Source: JAQGMJ01 sp036498945 (GTDB taxonomy: Bacteria > Pseudomonadota > Gammaproteobacteria > Burkholderiales > JAEUOS01). From it: DNA of 64,000 nt. Made by a program: the position numbers and the translations under genes. Below are positions 25,238 through 34,105 of this stretch, one piece after another. The stretch's first letter is position 1. Each line of letters opens with the position of its first letter. The DNA lies in contig DASYEQ010000012.1 in NCBI GenBank assembly GCA_036498945.1, positions 11,912-75,911 on the forward strand. Direction: 5' to 3'. The notes beneath the pieces are model-generated. The model was not told the DNA's origin, searched no databases, and worked only from the letters and a program-made list of their open reading frames with translations.

Positions 25238-26148
25238 AGAGCTTGCGCTGGCTGTGGGAGCATCCACTCTACCTGGTGTGGTCGGCGCCGCTCTTGTGGG
25301 CCACCAACATCACCATGGGCCGGGCGGTGGCGCACACCTTCCCGCCGGTGGCGCTCACCTGGCTGCGCTGGTTTGTCGCCATCGCCGTGCTGCTGCCTTT
25401 CATCTGGCCGCGGGTGCGCGCGCAGGCGCCGCTACTCAGGCAATACTGGAAATTCCTGTTCCTCACCGGCGCGCTCGGCATGGCCGGCTACAGCGCGCTG
25501 GCCTACATCGCGCTGCGCACCACCACGGCGGCCAACGTCGCCTTCATCAATTCCACCGTGCCGCTGCTGGTTCCGCTGTTTATGCTGTTCCTGCTGCGCG
25601 AGCCGATGAGCCGGCGCGCCTATATCGGCATCACGGTGTCCTTTTGCGGGGTAGGCTGGATCATCGCCAAGGGCGAGTTCACCAACCTCGCGCATCTTTC
25701 ATTCACCCGCGGCGACCTGATCACCCTGCTGGCGGTGGCGATGTACGCGCTCTATTCGGTGCTGATCCGCAAAAAGCCGCGCGAGCTCGACCTGCTGGTG
25801 TTCCTGTTCGGCGGCATGCTGGGCGCCATCGTCGCGCTGTTCCCCTTCGTCGTGCTGGAGTTTGCCCTCGGCGCGCGCGTGCCCACCGACCCGAAGTCGA
25901 TGCTGGCGCTGCTCTACATCGGCCTGGTGGTTTCGCTCGGCTCCTACCTGCTGTGGAACCACTGCATCGTCACCCTGGGCCCGGGCGTGGCTGGGCCGGC
26001 CTACCACCTGATCTCGGTCTTCACACCCATCGTTGCCTACCTCTTTCTCGACGAAAGCCTGGCCGGCTACCACTACGCCGGCATCGCGCTGATCCTCGCC
26101 GGCGTCTTCATCACCACCCGGCCGGTGCGCGCGCCGGCGCGCACCTGA
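25234..26148 (+). CDS. EamA-family (DMT) transporter
   Basis: A 304-residue inner-membrane protein with ten helices and two EamA repeats. PLLWATNITMGRAVAHTFPPVALTWLRW opens repeat one, and SLGSYLLWNHCIVTLGPGVAGPAYHLISVFTPIVAYLFLDE is the standard end of repeat two. The exported substrate is unknown. It begins inside the HAD gene (ATGA overlap) and ends 6 bases from the convergent SMP-30 gene, with no room for a hairpin terminator. Confidence 0.87.
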   Translation: MKSLRWLWEHPLYLVWSAPLLWATNITMGRAVAHTFPPVALTWLRWFVAIAVLLPFIWPRVRAQAPLLRQYWKFLFLTGALGMAGYSALAYIALRTTTAANVAFINSTVPLLVPLFMLFLLREPMSRRAYIGITVSFCGVGWIIAKGEFTNLAHLSFTRGDLITLLAVAMYALYSVLIRKKPRELDLLVFLFGGMLGAIVALFPFVVLEFALGARVPTDPKSMLALLYIGLVVSLGSYLLWNHCIVTLGPGVAGPAYHLISVFTPIVAYLFLDESLAGYHYAGIALILAGVFITTRPVRAPART

Positions 26149-26154
26149 ACCGGC

Positions 26155-27219
26155 TTACGGCACGCCGGCCACCAGCGTGCGGATCTTGTAGATCGAGGAG
26201 CGCGCGGCGATGTACAGCGTCTTGTAGTCGGGATCGCCGAAGGCGACGTTGCCGCCCAGTTCCGGCAACGGAATCAGCCCCAGGCGCTTGCCTTCGGGTG
26301 AAATGATCCACACCCCGCCGGGGCCGGTGGTGTAGATGTTGCCCTTCACGTCGACCTTCATGCCGTCGGTGATGCCGGGCGCTTTCTCGGCATTGAGGTC
26401 GATCACCAGGCGGCCGTTGGTCACGGTGCCGTCGGGCTTGACGTCGTAGGCGTTGATGTAGCGCTTGCCGCCGCCGTTGGCGTAGAGGATCTTTTCATCG
26501 GGCGAGAACGCCAAGCCGTTGGGCACCGGAATGTCGTCGATGATCTGCTTCACCTCGCCGCCGTTCGGGCCGACGCGGAAGATGCCGACGGTCTGGATGC
26601 CGCGACGCGGGTCCTTGCAGCGTCCGCGCAGGCCGTCGCAAGTATCGGTGAAGTAGATAGTGCCATCGCGCTTGACCACCACGTCGTTGGTACCGTTGAA
26701 CTGCTTGCCCTGGAAGGTGGTGGCGAGGAAGGTGCGCTTGCCGTTTTTCTCGATGCGGTCGATCGAGCGCCCGGCCCAGCTGGCGATGATGAGCCGCCCC
26801 TGGTGATCCATCGCCAGGCCGTTGGACCCGCTCATGAAGAATTTTTCGAACTTCGGATCCGTCGCTTCGCGGCCGTTGTGGAACTCGAAACCGGCACGCC
26901 ACACGTCCGGCTTCTGGTAACCAGCCTTTTCCAGGTAGACGCTGACCTTGCCGTCCGGGGTCCACTTGTAGACCACGTTGGCGGGAATGTCGGAAAACAG
27001 CATGTAGCCTTTTTTCTTGTCCTTCTTGTCCGGCACCCACACGTTACCTTCGGTGAAGCCGAAGCCGGTGACCACCATTTCCAGCTTGGCCTCGGGCGCC
27101 AGCAGCGCATCCAGCGCTGGATCCAGCCGCGAGATTTCGGCGGCCGGCGCTTGCGCGTGTGCAATGCCCGCCAGGGCAAGACCAAGAATGACGGCAGTCG
27201 CCGTCCGCAGGCTTTTCAT
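26155..27219 (-). CDS. exported SMP-30/gluconolactonase-like beta-propeller protein
   Basis: A 354-residue protein with a Sec signal peptide (about 1-22, ending AHAQ). The six-bladed SMP-30/Gluconolactonase fold shows in GFTEGNVWVPD, SNGLAMDHQGRLIIASW, FNGTNDVVVKRDGTIYFTD, VPNGLAFSPDEKILYANG and ITDGMKVDVKGNIYTTGPGGVWI. The Glu, Asn and Asp ligands of the calcium site appear conserved. It probably opens a lactone ring in the periplasm, and the substrate is unknown. AGGAGG lies 7 bases before ATG at 27219, fixing the start. Confidence 0.85.
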   Translation of the reverse strand: MKSLRTATAVILGLALAGIAHAQAPAAEISRLDPALDALLAPEAKLEMVVTGFGFTEGNVWVPDKKDKKKGYMLFSDIPANVVYKWTPDGKVSVYLEKAGYQKPDVWRAGFEFHNGREATDPKFEKFFMSGSNGLAMDHQGRLIIASWAGRSIDRIEKNGKRTFLATTFQGKQFNGTNDVVVKRDGTIYFTDTCDGLRGRCKDPRRGIQTVGIFRVGPNGGEVKQIIDDIPVPNGLAFSPDEKILYANGGGKRYINAYDVKPDGTVTNGRLVIDLNAEKAPGITDGMKVDVKGNIYTTGPGGVWIISPEGKRLGLIPLPELGGNVAFGDPDYKTLYIAARSSIYKIRTLVAGVP

Positions 27220-27415
27220 GGGACATCCTCCTATTTGTAGTACCGCTTTGTCTCGTGCGATTGTTTGGCAGCAGCCTTTTTGCAAGCTGTCCGGACAAAA
27301 TGGTACTCCCGAGTTGCCCGCCGGCGACAGGCGCGCTTTGCTGATGGGCCGCATAGGCGCAACCGGCCGCCCTATACTGCGGTCACAACAACAAACTCCC
27401 GGCCGTCTATACGAT

Positions 27416-28711
27416 ATGACCTCCACTCCTCTTCCCCACGTAGTGATCATCGGCTGCGGCTTCGGCGGCTTGGCGGCCGCGCGCAAACTGGCGCACGCGA
27501 ACGTCAGCATCACGATGATCGACAAGAGCAACCACCACCTGTTCCAGCCCCTGCTCTACCAGGTTGCCACCGCCGGCCTGGCGGCGCCAGCGATCGCCGC
27601 CCCGGTGCGCTCTCTGTTGGCGGACCAGCGCAATGCCACCACCCTGATGGCCGACGTACGCGCAATCGACGCGGCGCGCCGCGTGGTGGCGCTGGAAGAC
27701 GGCAGCGAGATCGCCTATGACTTCCTGATCGTCGCCACCGGTGCCTCGCACAGCTATTTCGGCAACGACGCCTGGGCTGCCCATGCGCCGGGGCTGAAAA
27801 ATCTTTCCGACGCCTTCATCATCCGCAAGCGCATCCTGCTTGCCTACGAGCATGCCGAGCGCGAGCCGGACGCCTCAAAGCGCGGGCCGTGGCTGACCTT
27901 CGCGGTGATCGGCGCCGGCCCCACCGGGGTGGAGCTGGCTGGCACGCTGGCCGAGATCGGCCGCCACACCCTGAAGCACGACTTCCGCCGCATCGACACG
28001 CGCCAGGTACACGTGGTGCTGCTGGAAGGCAATGAGCGCGTACTGCCCGCCTTTCCCGAAGACCTGTCGCAAAAGGCGCGCGAGCAACTGGCGCATATCG
28101 GCGTCGACGTGCGCACCGGCGCACGCGTCGACCACATCGACGCCACCGGCGTGCGCTATAAGACGGCGCAAGGCGAGGAGCGCCTGGAGGCGCGCACCGT
28201 GGTGTGGGCGGCCGGCGTGGCGGCCTCGCCGCTCGCAAAGACCATCAGCCTGGCGCAGGACAAATACGACCGCGCCGGCCGCGTGGTGGTCGAGCCCGAC
28301 CTGTCGGCCCCGGGGCATCCCGAAATCTTCGTCATCGGCGACCTGGCCGCCGTGCAAAGCGACGGCAAGCCGGTGCCGGGTCTGGGCGCCTCTGCCAAGC
28401 AGATGGGCTGGTGCGCCGCCGCCAACCTGCAGCGGCGCCTGCGCAACGAAGCGACGCAACCCTTCAAATATGCCGATTACGGCACACTCTCTCCCATCGG
28501 GCGCAACGCCGCCGTGGCGGTGATCGGCCGGTTCAAGCTCTCCGGCTTCATCGCCTGGCTGATGTGGCTGTTCGCCCACATCTGGTTCCTGATCGGCTTT
28601 CGCAACCGCGTGATGGTGATGATGGACTGGGCGGCCGCCTATTTCAGCTTCACCCGCCCGGCACGCGTGATTGCCGGCGGCAACGCCACCGATCCCACCG
28701 ACAGCGCCTAG
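27416..28711 (+). CDS. ndh: type II NADH dehydrogenase (NDH-2)
   Basis: A 431-residue peripheral membrane flavoprotein passing electrons from NADH to quinone without pumping protons. Two Rossmann motifs are present: VVIIGCGFGGLAAARKL (FAD, residue 9 on) and FAVIGAGPTGVELAGTLAEI (NADH, about 160). NHHLFQPLLYQVATAGL, VWAAGVAAS and FVIGDLAAV are family signatures. The hydrophobic C-terminal stretch IAWLMWLFAHIWFLIGF anchors it. The start is ATG at 27416; a long upstream open frame is antisense to the SMP-30 gene. It overlaps the convergent flavoprotein gene by 4 bases. Confidence 0.92.
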   Translation: MTSTPLPHVVIIGCGFGGLAAARKLAHANVSITMIDKSNHHLFQPLLYQVATAGLAAPAIAAPVRSLLADQRNATTLMADVRAIDAARRVVALEDGSEIAYDFLIVATGASHSYFGNDAWAAHAPGLKNLSDAFIIRKRILLAYEHAEREPDASKRGPWLTFAVIGAGPTGVELAGTLAEIGRHTLKHDFRRIDTRQVHVVLLEGNERVLPAFPEDLSQKAREQLAHIGVDVRTGARVDHIDATGVRYKTAQGEERLEARTVVWAAGVAASPLAKTISLAQDKYDRAGRVVVEPDLSAPGHPEIFVIGDLAAVQSDGKPVPGLGASAKQMGWCAAANLQRRLRNEATQPFKYADYGTLSPIGRNAAVAVIGRFKLSGFIAWLMWLFAHIWFLIGFRNRVMVMMDWAAAYFSFTRPARVIAGGNATDPTDSA

Positions 28712-29346
28712 TACAACTGGTTGATGCGCCCGGGCAGTTCGCGGTCGTACTTTTCGCCGTCGAAGCGGTTCTCGGTCAATTGCGCCAGGATCTGCCCATT
28801 CGACGGCAGGCTCTTGCGCTCCACCTGCACCGCCTGGTCCCAGAGCCTGGAGCGCAGGACGGCGCGCGAGCACTGGAAGTAGACCTTTTCCACCGCCACC
28901 GCGATCACGCAGCGTGGCAGCTTGTCGTCATGGATGAAGGAGGCAAGCAGCTCGGGATCGACCGAGATGCTGGCGCGGCCGTTGACCCGGATGGTCTCAC
29001 CGACCCCGGGAATCAGGAACAGCAGGGCGACCCCTGGCTGCTCGATGATGTTGCGCAAGCTGTCGATGCGGTTGTTGCCGCGTCTGTCGGGAATCAGCAG
29101 CGTCTTTTCATCGGCCACCCGCACGAAACCCGGTGCATCGCCGCGCGGCGAGCAATCCATGCCGCCGGCGCCGGCGGTCGCCAGCGCGAAAAACGGCGCC
29201 CCCTCGATAAAGCGGCGGTAATGCGGAGAGATGTGGTCCGCCTCCTTGGCGATCGAGGCCCCCATTGCCTCGCCGTAGAGGGCGAGCAGGCGATCGAGGT
29301 CACGGACGATGTGTTGTTCGCGCAAGGCTGCGCTTGTTGTTTCCAC
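28708..29346 (-). CDS. PPOX-class FMN flavoprotein (MSMEG_1061-like)
   Basis: A 212-residue protein of the pyridoxamine 5'-phosphate oxidase split-barrel superfamily. PFFALATAGAGGMDCSPRGDAPGFVRV with its SPRGD motif and the closing Arg-rich segment fit the MSMEG_1061-like group, which binds FMN. These are not true PdxH enzymes, and their substrates are mostly unknown. Its stop shares CTAG with the ndh stop on the other strand. Confidence 0.78.
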   Translation of the reverse strand: METTSAALREQHIVRDLDRLLALYGEAMGASIAKEADHISPHYRRFIEGAPFFALATAGAGGMDCSPRGDAPGFVRVADEKTLLIPDRRGNNRIDSLRNIIEQPGVALLFLIPGVGETIRVNGRASISVDPELLASFIHDDKLPRCVIAVAVEKVYFQCSRAVLRSRLWDQAVQVERKSLPSNGQILAQLTENRFDGEKYDRELPGRINQLY

Positions 29347-29452
29347 GGCTTTCTCCTCGGGTCGCGCCGGACCGTTTGATGGGCACAGACGGCATCATAC
29401 GCCGCCCGTGCCCCGCCGCGGAAGGTGAACCGCGCGCTCTGCGTGCCAGAGC

Positions 29453-30547
29453 CTAGCGCGAGCTCTTGCGCGGCTTCTTGATCTTCAGCAGGCGCGCGGC
29501 GTTGCCGCCCATCACGGCGGCTTTTTCCTCGTCGCTCAGCATGGCGCCGTCGATGAAGCCGACCGGGTCGACCTCGGCCATGTCGTACGGATAGTCGGTA
29601 CCCAGCAGCACGTGCTCGCGCCCGTATTCGGCCACCAGATATTCCAGCGCATGCCGGTTGAACAGCACGGTGTCGAAGTACACCTGCTTCTTCAGGTAGG
29701 ACGAGGGCTTCTTGGTGATGCAGGTGCGGCAGTCTTCGCGCGCGGCGTGCGCATGGTCCATGCGGCCGGTGTAGAACGGCAGGTAGCCGCCGCCATGGGC
29801 GACGCAGATTTTCAGTTTCGGATGCTTGTCGAGCACGCCGCCGAAAATCAGGTGCGAAATGGCCAGTGACGACTCGAACGGATGGCCGACGATGTTGGCG
29901 AAGTAGTGCTCGGTCATGCGCCGGCCTTCGCTGGTGCCGATCGGGTGCATGAAGATCAGCGCGCCCAGCTCTTCCGCCTTGGCGAAGAACTTGGCGAAGC
30001 GCTTGTCCGACAGCTCGACGCCACCGATGTTGGTGGCGATTTCGACGCCGCGGAAGTCGAGCTTTTTCATGCAGCGCTCGAGCTCCTTCACCGCCAGCTC
30101 GGGCGATTGCAGCGGCACGGTGGCCAGGCCCACGAAACGGTCCGGGTGCTTGGCGACGATGTCGGCAATGTTGTCGTTGTTCGCCTGCGCGGCGCGGCGG
30201 CCGATGTCGGGCTCGGTCCAGTAGTAGTACTGGTGCGGCGCGGGGGAGATCGCCTGCACGTCGATGCCAGCCTTATCCATGTCCTTCAGGCGCACGTCCA
30301 GCGAAGTGAGCTTGGGCACCAGGCCAGCCATCTGGCGCTGGTTGACGTCGCGCGTCAGGTCGTTGGAGAAAATCCAGATCGGGTCTGACTTGGGGTCATA
30401 CAGGGTGCCGACTTCCTTGTGCGCACCTTCCGAGAGCACGTGACAGTGAATGTCGACGGTGAAGTGGCGCTTCTTGCCGGCCTTCTTGCCCTTGGCGGAC
30501 AGTGAACCATGCGAGCCGGCCGGGCCGCAGGAATAGGTCATGCTCAT
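29453..30547 (-). CDS. amidohydrolase-2 family enzyme (ACMSD/decarboxylase-like)
   Basis: A 364-residue TIM-barrel metalloenzyme. DIHCHVL gives the first H-x-H pair, MHPIG another His, HGGGYLPF a third region and LLGTDYPYD the catalytic Asp. This set matches the amidohydrolase-2 family that includes aminocarboxymuconate-semialdehyde decarboxylase, resorcylate decarboxylases and oxalomesaconate hydratase. I cannot choose among them. There is no signal peptide; the first 30 residues are Gly/Lys-rich. The start at 30547 follows AAAGGAAC. It may act on an aromatic-pathway intermediate, which is inference. Confidence 0.8.
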   Translation of the reverse strand: MSMTYSCGPAGSHGSLSAKGKKAGKKRHFTVDIHCHVLSEGAHKEVGTLYDPKSDPIWIFSNDLTRDVNQRQMAGLVPKLTSLDVRLKDMDKAGIDVQAISPAPHQYYYWTEPDIGRRAAQANNDNIADIVAKHPDRFVGLATVPLQSPELAVKELERCMKKLDFRGVEIATNIGGVELSDKRFAKFFAKAEELGALIFMHPIGTSEGRRMTEHYFANIVGHPFESSLAISHLIFGGVLDKHPKLKICVAHGGGYLPFYTGRMDHAHAAREDCRTCITKKPSSYLKKQVYFDTVLFNRHALEYLVAEYGREHVLLGTDYPYDMAEVDPVGFIDGAMLSDEEKAAVMGGNAARLLKIKKPRKSSR

Positions 30548-30828
30548 GATTGTTCCTTTCGAGATGAATGCGAACCGCGACGCGCCGGGCGCACGGTCGC
30601 GTCCTGGCGTTGTCTGCGGTTTGTCAGGCGGGGCGGCTGTAAACCGCTTGCGCGCCCGGCATTGCACCGGACGCGGTTCTGCGCATTTACCCTGGTCGAA
30701 CCATGGCTGCTTCCGCGCGCGCAGATTACACCGCGCGCCGCGCAAGCGCTGCTCGTGGATGTTTATGCAGCGTATAGAAAGGGACTAATGCGGGCGCCAA
30801 TGCAGCGGCCTTGACACGCCATCTCCGC

Positions 30829-31452
30829 TCAAGTCAGCGGCAGCATCACGTGCCGGCGGAAGGCCGGGCGTTGCGCCAGGCGCTCATACCAGGCGCGCAG
30901 GTGCGCAAACTCGGCGCGCTCGATCGGCATGTGGTACCAGCGGTAGGTGAAGCAGCCGACCGGAATGTCGCCCATGGTAAGCGCCGCGCCGGTGAGATAG
31001 GCGCGTCCGTCAGACAGGCGGCTGTCGAGTATGCCGGCCAGGCGGTCCATCTCCTTGCGGTGGTTTTCCAGCGCCACCGGATCGCGCTTTTCCGGCGGCG
31101 TGCGGATCAGGCCCCAGAACAGCGGCGTCATCACCGGCGCTACGGTGGAGGTGCACCAGTCCATCCAGCGATCGGCGTCCGCGCGCACGCGCAGGTCCTC
31201 CGGGCAGAAGCCGCCGGCGCTGTGCTTGGCCGCCAGGTAGCGCACCACGGTATTCGACTCCCACAGGATGAAGCCTTCGTCGTCGATGGTGGGCACGCGG
31301 CCGTTCGGGTTCATCGCCCGGTACCAGGCATCGTTGACCACACCATGCAACAGCCCGGCATCGACGCGCTCGTGCGGCAGCTGCAATTCTTCCACCAGCC
31401 ACATCACCTTCTGCACATTGATCGAATTGGTCCGGCCCCAGATCTTCAGCAT
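30829..31452 (-). CDS. glutathione S-transferase family protein
   Basis: A 207-residue GST. The N-terminal thioredoxin fold begins LKIWGRTNSINVQKVMWLVEEL, with Ser in the usual active-site region, and includes NPNGRVPTIDDEGFILWESNTVVRYLA, the glutathione-binding segment with cis-Pro and ES. The all-helical C-terminal domain carries LTMGDIPVGCFTYRW, the N-capping Asp motif. The class is beta/theta-like and the substrate is unknown. A 281-base gap upstream of it (30548-30828) holds nothing I can assign. It lies 43 bases after the DUF1415 gene on the same strand. Confidence 0.88.
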   Translation of the reverse strand: MLKIWGRTNSINVQKVMWLVEELQLPHERVDAGLLHGVVNDAWYRAMNPNGRVPTIDDEGFILWESNTVVRYLAAKHSAGGFCPEDLRVRADADRWMDWCTSTVAPVMTPLFWGLIRTPPEKRDPVALENHRKEMDRLAGILDSRLSDGRAYLTGAALTMGDIPVGCFTYRWYHMPIERAEFAHLRAWYERLAQRPAFRRHVMLPLT

Positions 31453-31495
31453 GTCTTCTCCAGTATTGCGCGGGCGCGCCTTGCGCGCGCCGCGG

Positions 31496-32116
31496 TTAAT
31501 CGCCCTTGCCCGCCTTCCACAGCGCCTGCCAGCCCTCATGGCCCAGGCGCTCCAGGGTGCGGATGTTGTTCTCGTAAATTTCGTCGGTGTCCGGCATCGC
31601 CTCCACCGCGCGCTCCACGCTGTCCTCGCGCAACAGGTGCAGGGTCGGATAGGGCGAGCGGTTGCTGTAGTTTTCGACGTCTTCCGGGTCGGTGCCGGCG
31701 AACTGGTAGCGCGGATGAAAGCTCGCCACCTGCAATTCGCCGCCGTGGCCCAGCGCCTCGATGGTGGCGTCCGCAATGTCGAGGAAGTCGTTGTAGTCGA
31801 GGAAGTCACCCATCACGTGCGGATGGATCAGGAGCGTGGTTTCGCGCCCGGCGGGATCGGCCGCCATCAAATCCTCGATTTCGCGCGCCAGGTCGCCCAC
31901 CAGCGCATCGGCGTCGCGCGCGGCAGACACGGCGTAGTGAATGCGCCCGCCGATGTGCACAGCGCGCGCGAATGGGCAGAGGTTCAGGCCGACCACCGCC
32001 TTCTCGACCCAGTCACGGGTGGCGGCAATGGCATCTTCGTCAGTGGGGTCAGGCAGGCCCTGCATCGGCACTCCGGATTGCATGCAGGCTACATTGTCGC
32101 GCATCACGTGCGACAT
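31496..32116 (-). CDS. DUF1415 protein
   Basis: A 206-residue protein of the DUF1415 family, common in beta- and gammaproteobacteria. WVEKAVVGLNLCPFA, TLLIHPHVMGDFLDYNDFL and ASFHPRYQFAG are the conserved blocks. His and Cys residues in these blocks could bind metal. No function is established. ATG codons at 32116, 32104 and further on are possible starts, and I give the longest. It follows the hypothetical gene 32122-32691 by 5 bases. Confidence 0.78.
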   Translation of the reverse strand: MSHVMRDNVACMQSGVPMQGLPDPTDEDAIAATRDWVEKAVVGLNLCPFARAVHIGGRIHYAVSAARDADALVGDLAREIEDLMAADPAGRETTLLIHPHVMGDFLDYNDFLDIADATIEALGHGGELQVASFHPRYQFAGTDPEDVENYSNRSPYPTLHLLREDSVERAVEAMPDTDEIYENNIRTLERLGHEGWQALWKAGKGD

Positions 32117-32121
32117 GGCGA

Positions 32122-32691
32122 TTAATGCGAGGAATGTTCCTCGGCGACCGAAAACAGCGCCTGCACCTTGTGCACGAAGCGCTCCACCGTCGCCTCGCTA
32201 TGCGACAGGCGGGCGATCTCCGCCATCGCGCGGGCAACGCCGCGCAGTTCGTTCAGGCTCTTGGCGGCTGCGATCTTCTGTTCCATCGGCGCGCTCTTGT
32301 CGCCCAGCAGTTCGCGCGCTGCGTGCGCCAGGTAGGCGCGCAGCGACTCTACGCGCTGGCCGGGCGACTGCTGCTTGAGCGCGGTGTAGGTTTCCTGGGT
32401 GCCGAAGCGCGTCGGCCCGCCGCCAAGATCAGCATCGGAAGGCGGCAGTGATACCGGCACGCTGGGAGGCTCCTCCATCACCGTGGTCTTGCCGAAAATG
32501 GCGTCGAGCTCGGAATTCCAGCGGTCGCCGAAGCGCTTGCCGAGGAGGTCGCGGATATTCGAACTCAGCAATCGCAGTTCAGTGGGCGAGCCGGCCCGCG
32601 CGATCTGCTTGCGTTCGCGACTCGAAGCGTCTATCCCGACTTTCGCGAGCAGGGCTTCGAGGCGATGTTTGAGTTGATCAACAGAGGGCAT
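32122..32691 (-). CDS. hypothetical protein, 189 residues
   Basis: I do not recognise this protein. It is soluble and mostly helical: an N-terminal basic helical part (about 1-65, LKHRLEALLAKVGIDASSRERKQ), a Pro/Gly-rich linker (about 72-95), and a second helical part (about 105-185) with LRAYLAHAARELLG and MAEIARLSHSEATVERFVHKVQALF. It is the first gene of a run with DUF1415 and GST genes on the - strand, so it likely leads their transcript. Confidence 0.6.
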   Translation of the reverse strand: MPSVDQLKHRLEALLAKVGIDASSRERKQIARAGSPTELRLLSSNIRDLLGKRFGDRWNSELDAIFGKTTVMEEPPSVPVSLPPSDADLGGGPTRFGTQETYTALKQQSPGQRVESLRAYLAHAARELLGDKSAPMEQKIAAAKSLNELRGVARAMAEIARLSHSEATVERFVHKVQALFSVAEEHSSH

Positions 32692-33127
32692 GCAAAAAGA
32701 CGGCGATTCGACTTATCCACCGCTCCGCAGATCGCGGCCGGCAACAGTGGGCATTCTATCAATTCGCAAATGGTTATAGTTTGTTTACGGGCAATTGGTG
32801 AGGCAAACGTTCCCCCCGCCGGGCCCTCCCTGCTACAGGTCTTACAAAGCAGCAAATATGCCGCCCATGCCGAAAGCATGGGTGCACCGCCGAAAAGCGG
32901 AATTTCCCAGTCGAATCAAGCCTTGGGCGCATCCATCCCAGCAACAAAAGCCGTATCAGAGGGCGCAGCTGCCTGCAGGATGTGGCAATCTGCGCGCATA
33001 AGTGACAACTTGCGTTACCGTCTGGTCGCCGACCGAAATATGACAAAACGGCGACCGGGAGACAAATCGGCCGGTCTTCCCCGCGAACGGGAGGCTCCAG
33101 CTATTTCAGACAGGAGGAAGTTCAACC
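32692..33127. other. 436-base divergent intergenic region
   Basis: No gene seen. The AT-rich patch 32755-32785 probably holds the promoter for the - strand genes, but I could not fit a good -35/-10 pair. A stem GGTCGCCG/CGGCGACC with a 17-base loop lies at 33024-33056, upstream of the MBL-fold gene. Otherwise featureless. Confidence 0.5.
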
Positions 33128-33985
33128 ATGTTTACCTTGTTCAATCGCGCGGCATTGTTGCGCATCATGTCGGCCTCGGGTACCGCTCTCGCCGCGCTCG
33201 CCCTGTGCTTCGCCCTTCCGGCGCAGGCGCAAAACGGCAAGATCCAGATTCAGTGGTTCGGGCAGTCCGCAATGAAAATCACCACGCCCACCGGCAAGGT
33301 GATCATGATCGACCCGTGGCTCACCACCAATCCGAAGACGCCGGCGGAATACAAAAACCTGGAGGCCTTGGGCAAGATCGACCTGATCCTCGTCACCCAC
33401 GGTCACAGCGACCATTTCGCCGACGCCCCGGCGCTGGCGAAAATGAATCACGCCCCGGTCTATGGCCCCGCCGGCCTGAACCAGGCGGCGGTAGACCTGG
33501 GCATCCTGCCGCCGGAACTGTCGGTGCGCTTCGGCAAGGGCGGCACGGTGACACCCTTCGGCCCCGGCGGCGTGAAGATCACCGCCACCCACGCCGAACA
33601 TTCCTCTGAGCTGTCGTGGAAAAACCCGGCCACCGGCAAGACCGAAACCCATGTCGGCGGCGAGCCGGTGGGCTTCATCATCGAGTTCGAAAACGGCTTC
33701 AAGCTCTATCACATGGGCGACACCGGCATCTTCGGCGACCTCAAGCTGATCGGCGATTACTACAAGCCGGACATGATCATGATCCCCATCGGCGGCCACT
33801 TCGTGCTGAGCCCGAAAGACGCGGCCTACGTGACGCGCGAATGGCTCAAGCCGAAGATCGCCCTGCCGATGCACTACGGCACCACGCCGCAGCTGGCCGG
33901 CACGCCGGAGGAATACATCAAGGCGCTGGGCCATACCCGCACCAAGGTGCTGGAGTGGAAGCCGGGCGACAAGGGCGAGTTCTGA
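33128..33985 (+). CDS. exported metallo-beta-lactamase-fold hydrolase (UPF0173-like)
   Basis: A 285-residue MBL-fold protein with a Sec signal peptide (about 1-35, ending AQAQ). IQWFGQSAMKIT opens the fold, VTHGHSDHFADA is the HxHxDH zinc motif, THAEHSSE gives a further His, YHMGDTGIFGDL the bridging Asp and LPMHYGT the last His. The body matches the UPF0173 metal-dependent hydrolase group, usually cytoplasmic, so the signal peptide is notable. The substrate is unknown. AGGAGG sits 9 bases before the start. Confidence 0.85.
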   Translation: MFTLFNRAALLRIMSASGTALAALALCFALPAQAQNGKIQIQWFGQSAMKITTPTGKVIMIDPWLTTNPKTPAEYKNLEALGKIDLILVTHGHSDHFADAPALAKMNHAPVYGPAGLNQAAVDLGILPPELSVRFGKGGTVTPFGPGGVKITATHAEHSSELSWKNPATGKTETHVGGEPVGFIIEFENGFKLYHMGDTGIFGDLKLIGDYYKPDMIMIPIGGHFVLSPKDAAYVTREWLKPKIALPMHYGTTPQLAGTPEEYIKALGHTRTKVLEWKPGDKGEF

Positions 33986-34045
33986 GCCGCGCCTGATCGC
34001 CGCGAACCGCGCCATGCACGCTTGCGCATGGCGTGCATGAGGGAT

Positions 34046-34069
34046 GGGGCGCTGCGAAGCGCCCCGTTC
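34046..34069 (+). terminator. possible weak hairpin terminator
   Basis: GGGGCGCT and AGCGCCCC pair around GCGA, followed by GTTCT only. It lies in the 120 bases between converging genes. Confidence 0.35.
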
Positions 34070-34105
34070 TCCAACCTGCCGGCCTGCCTGCACGGCCGTA
34101 GCCAC

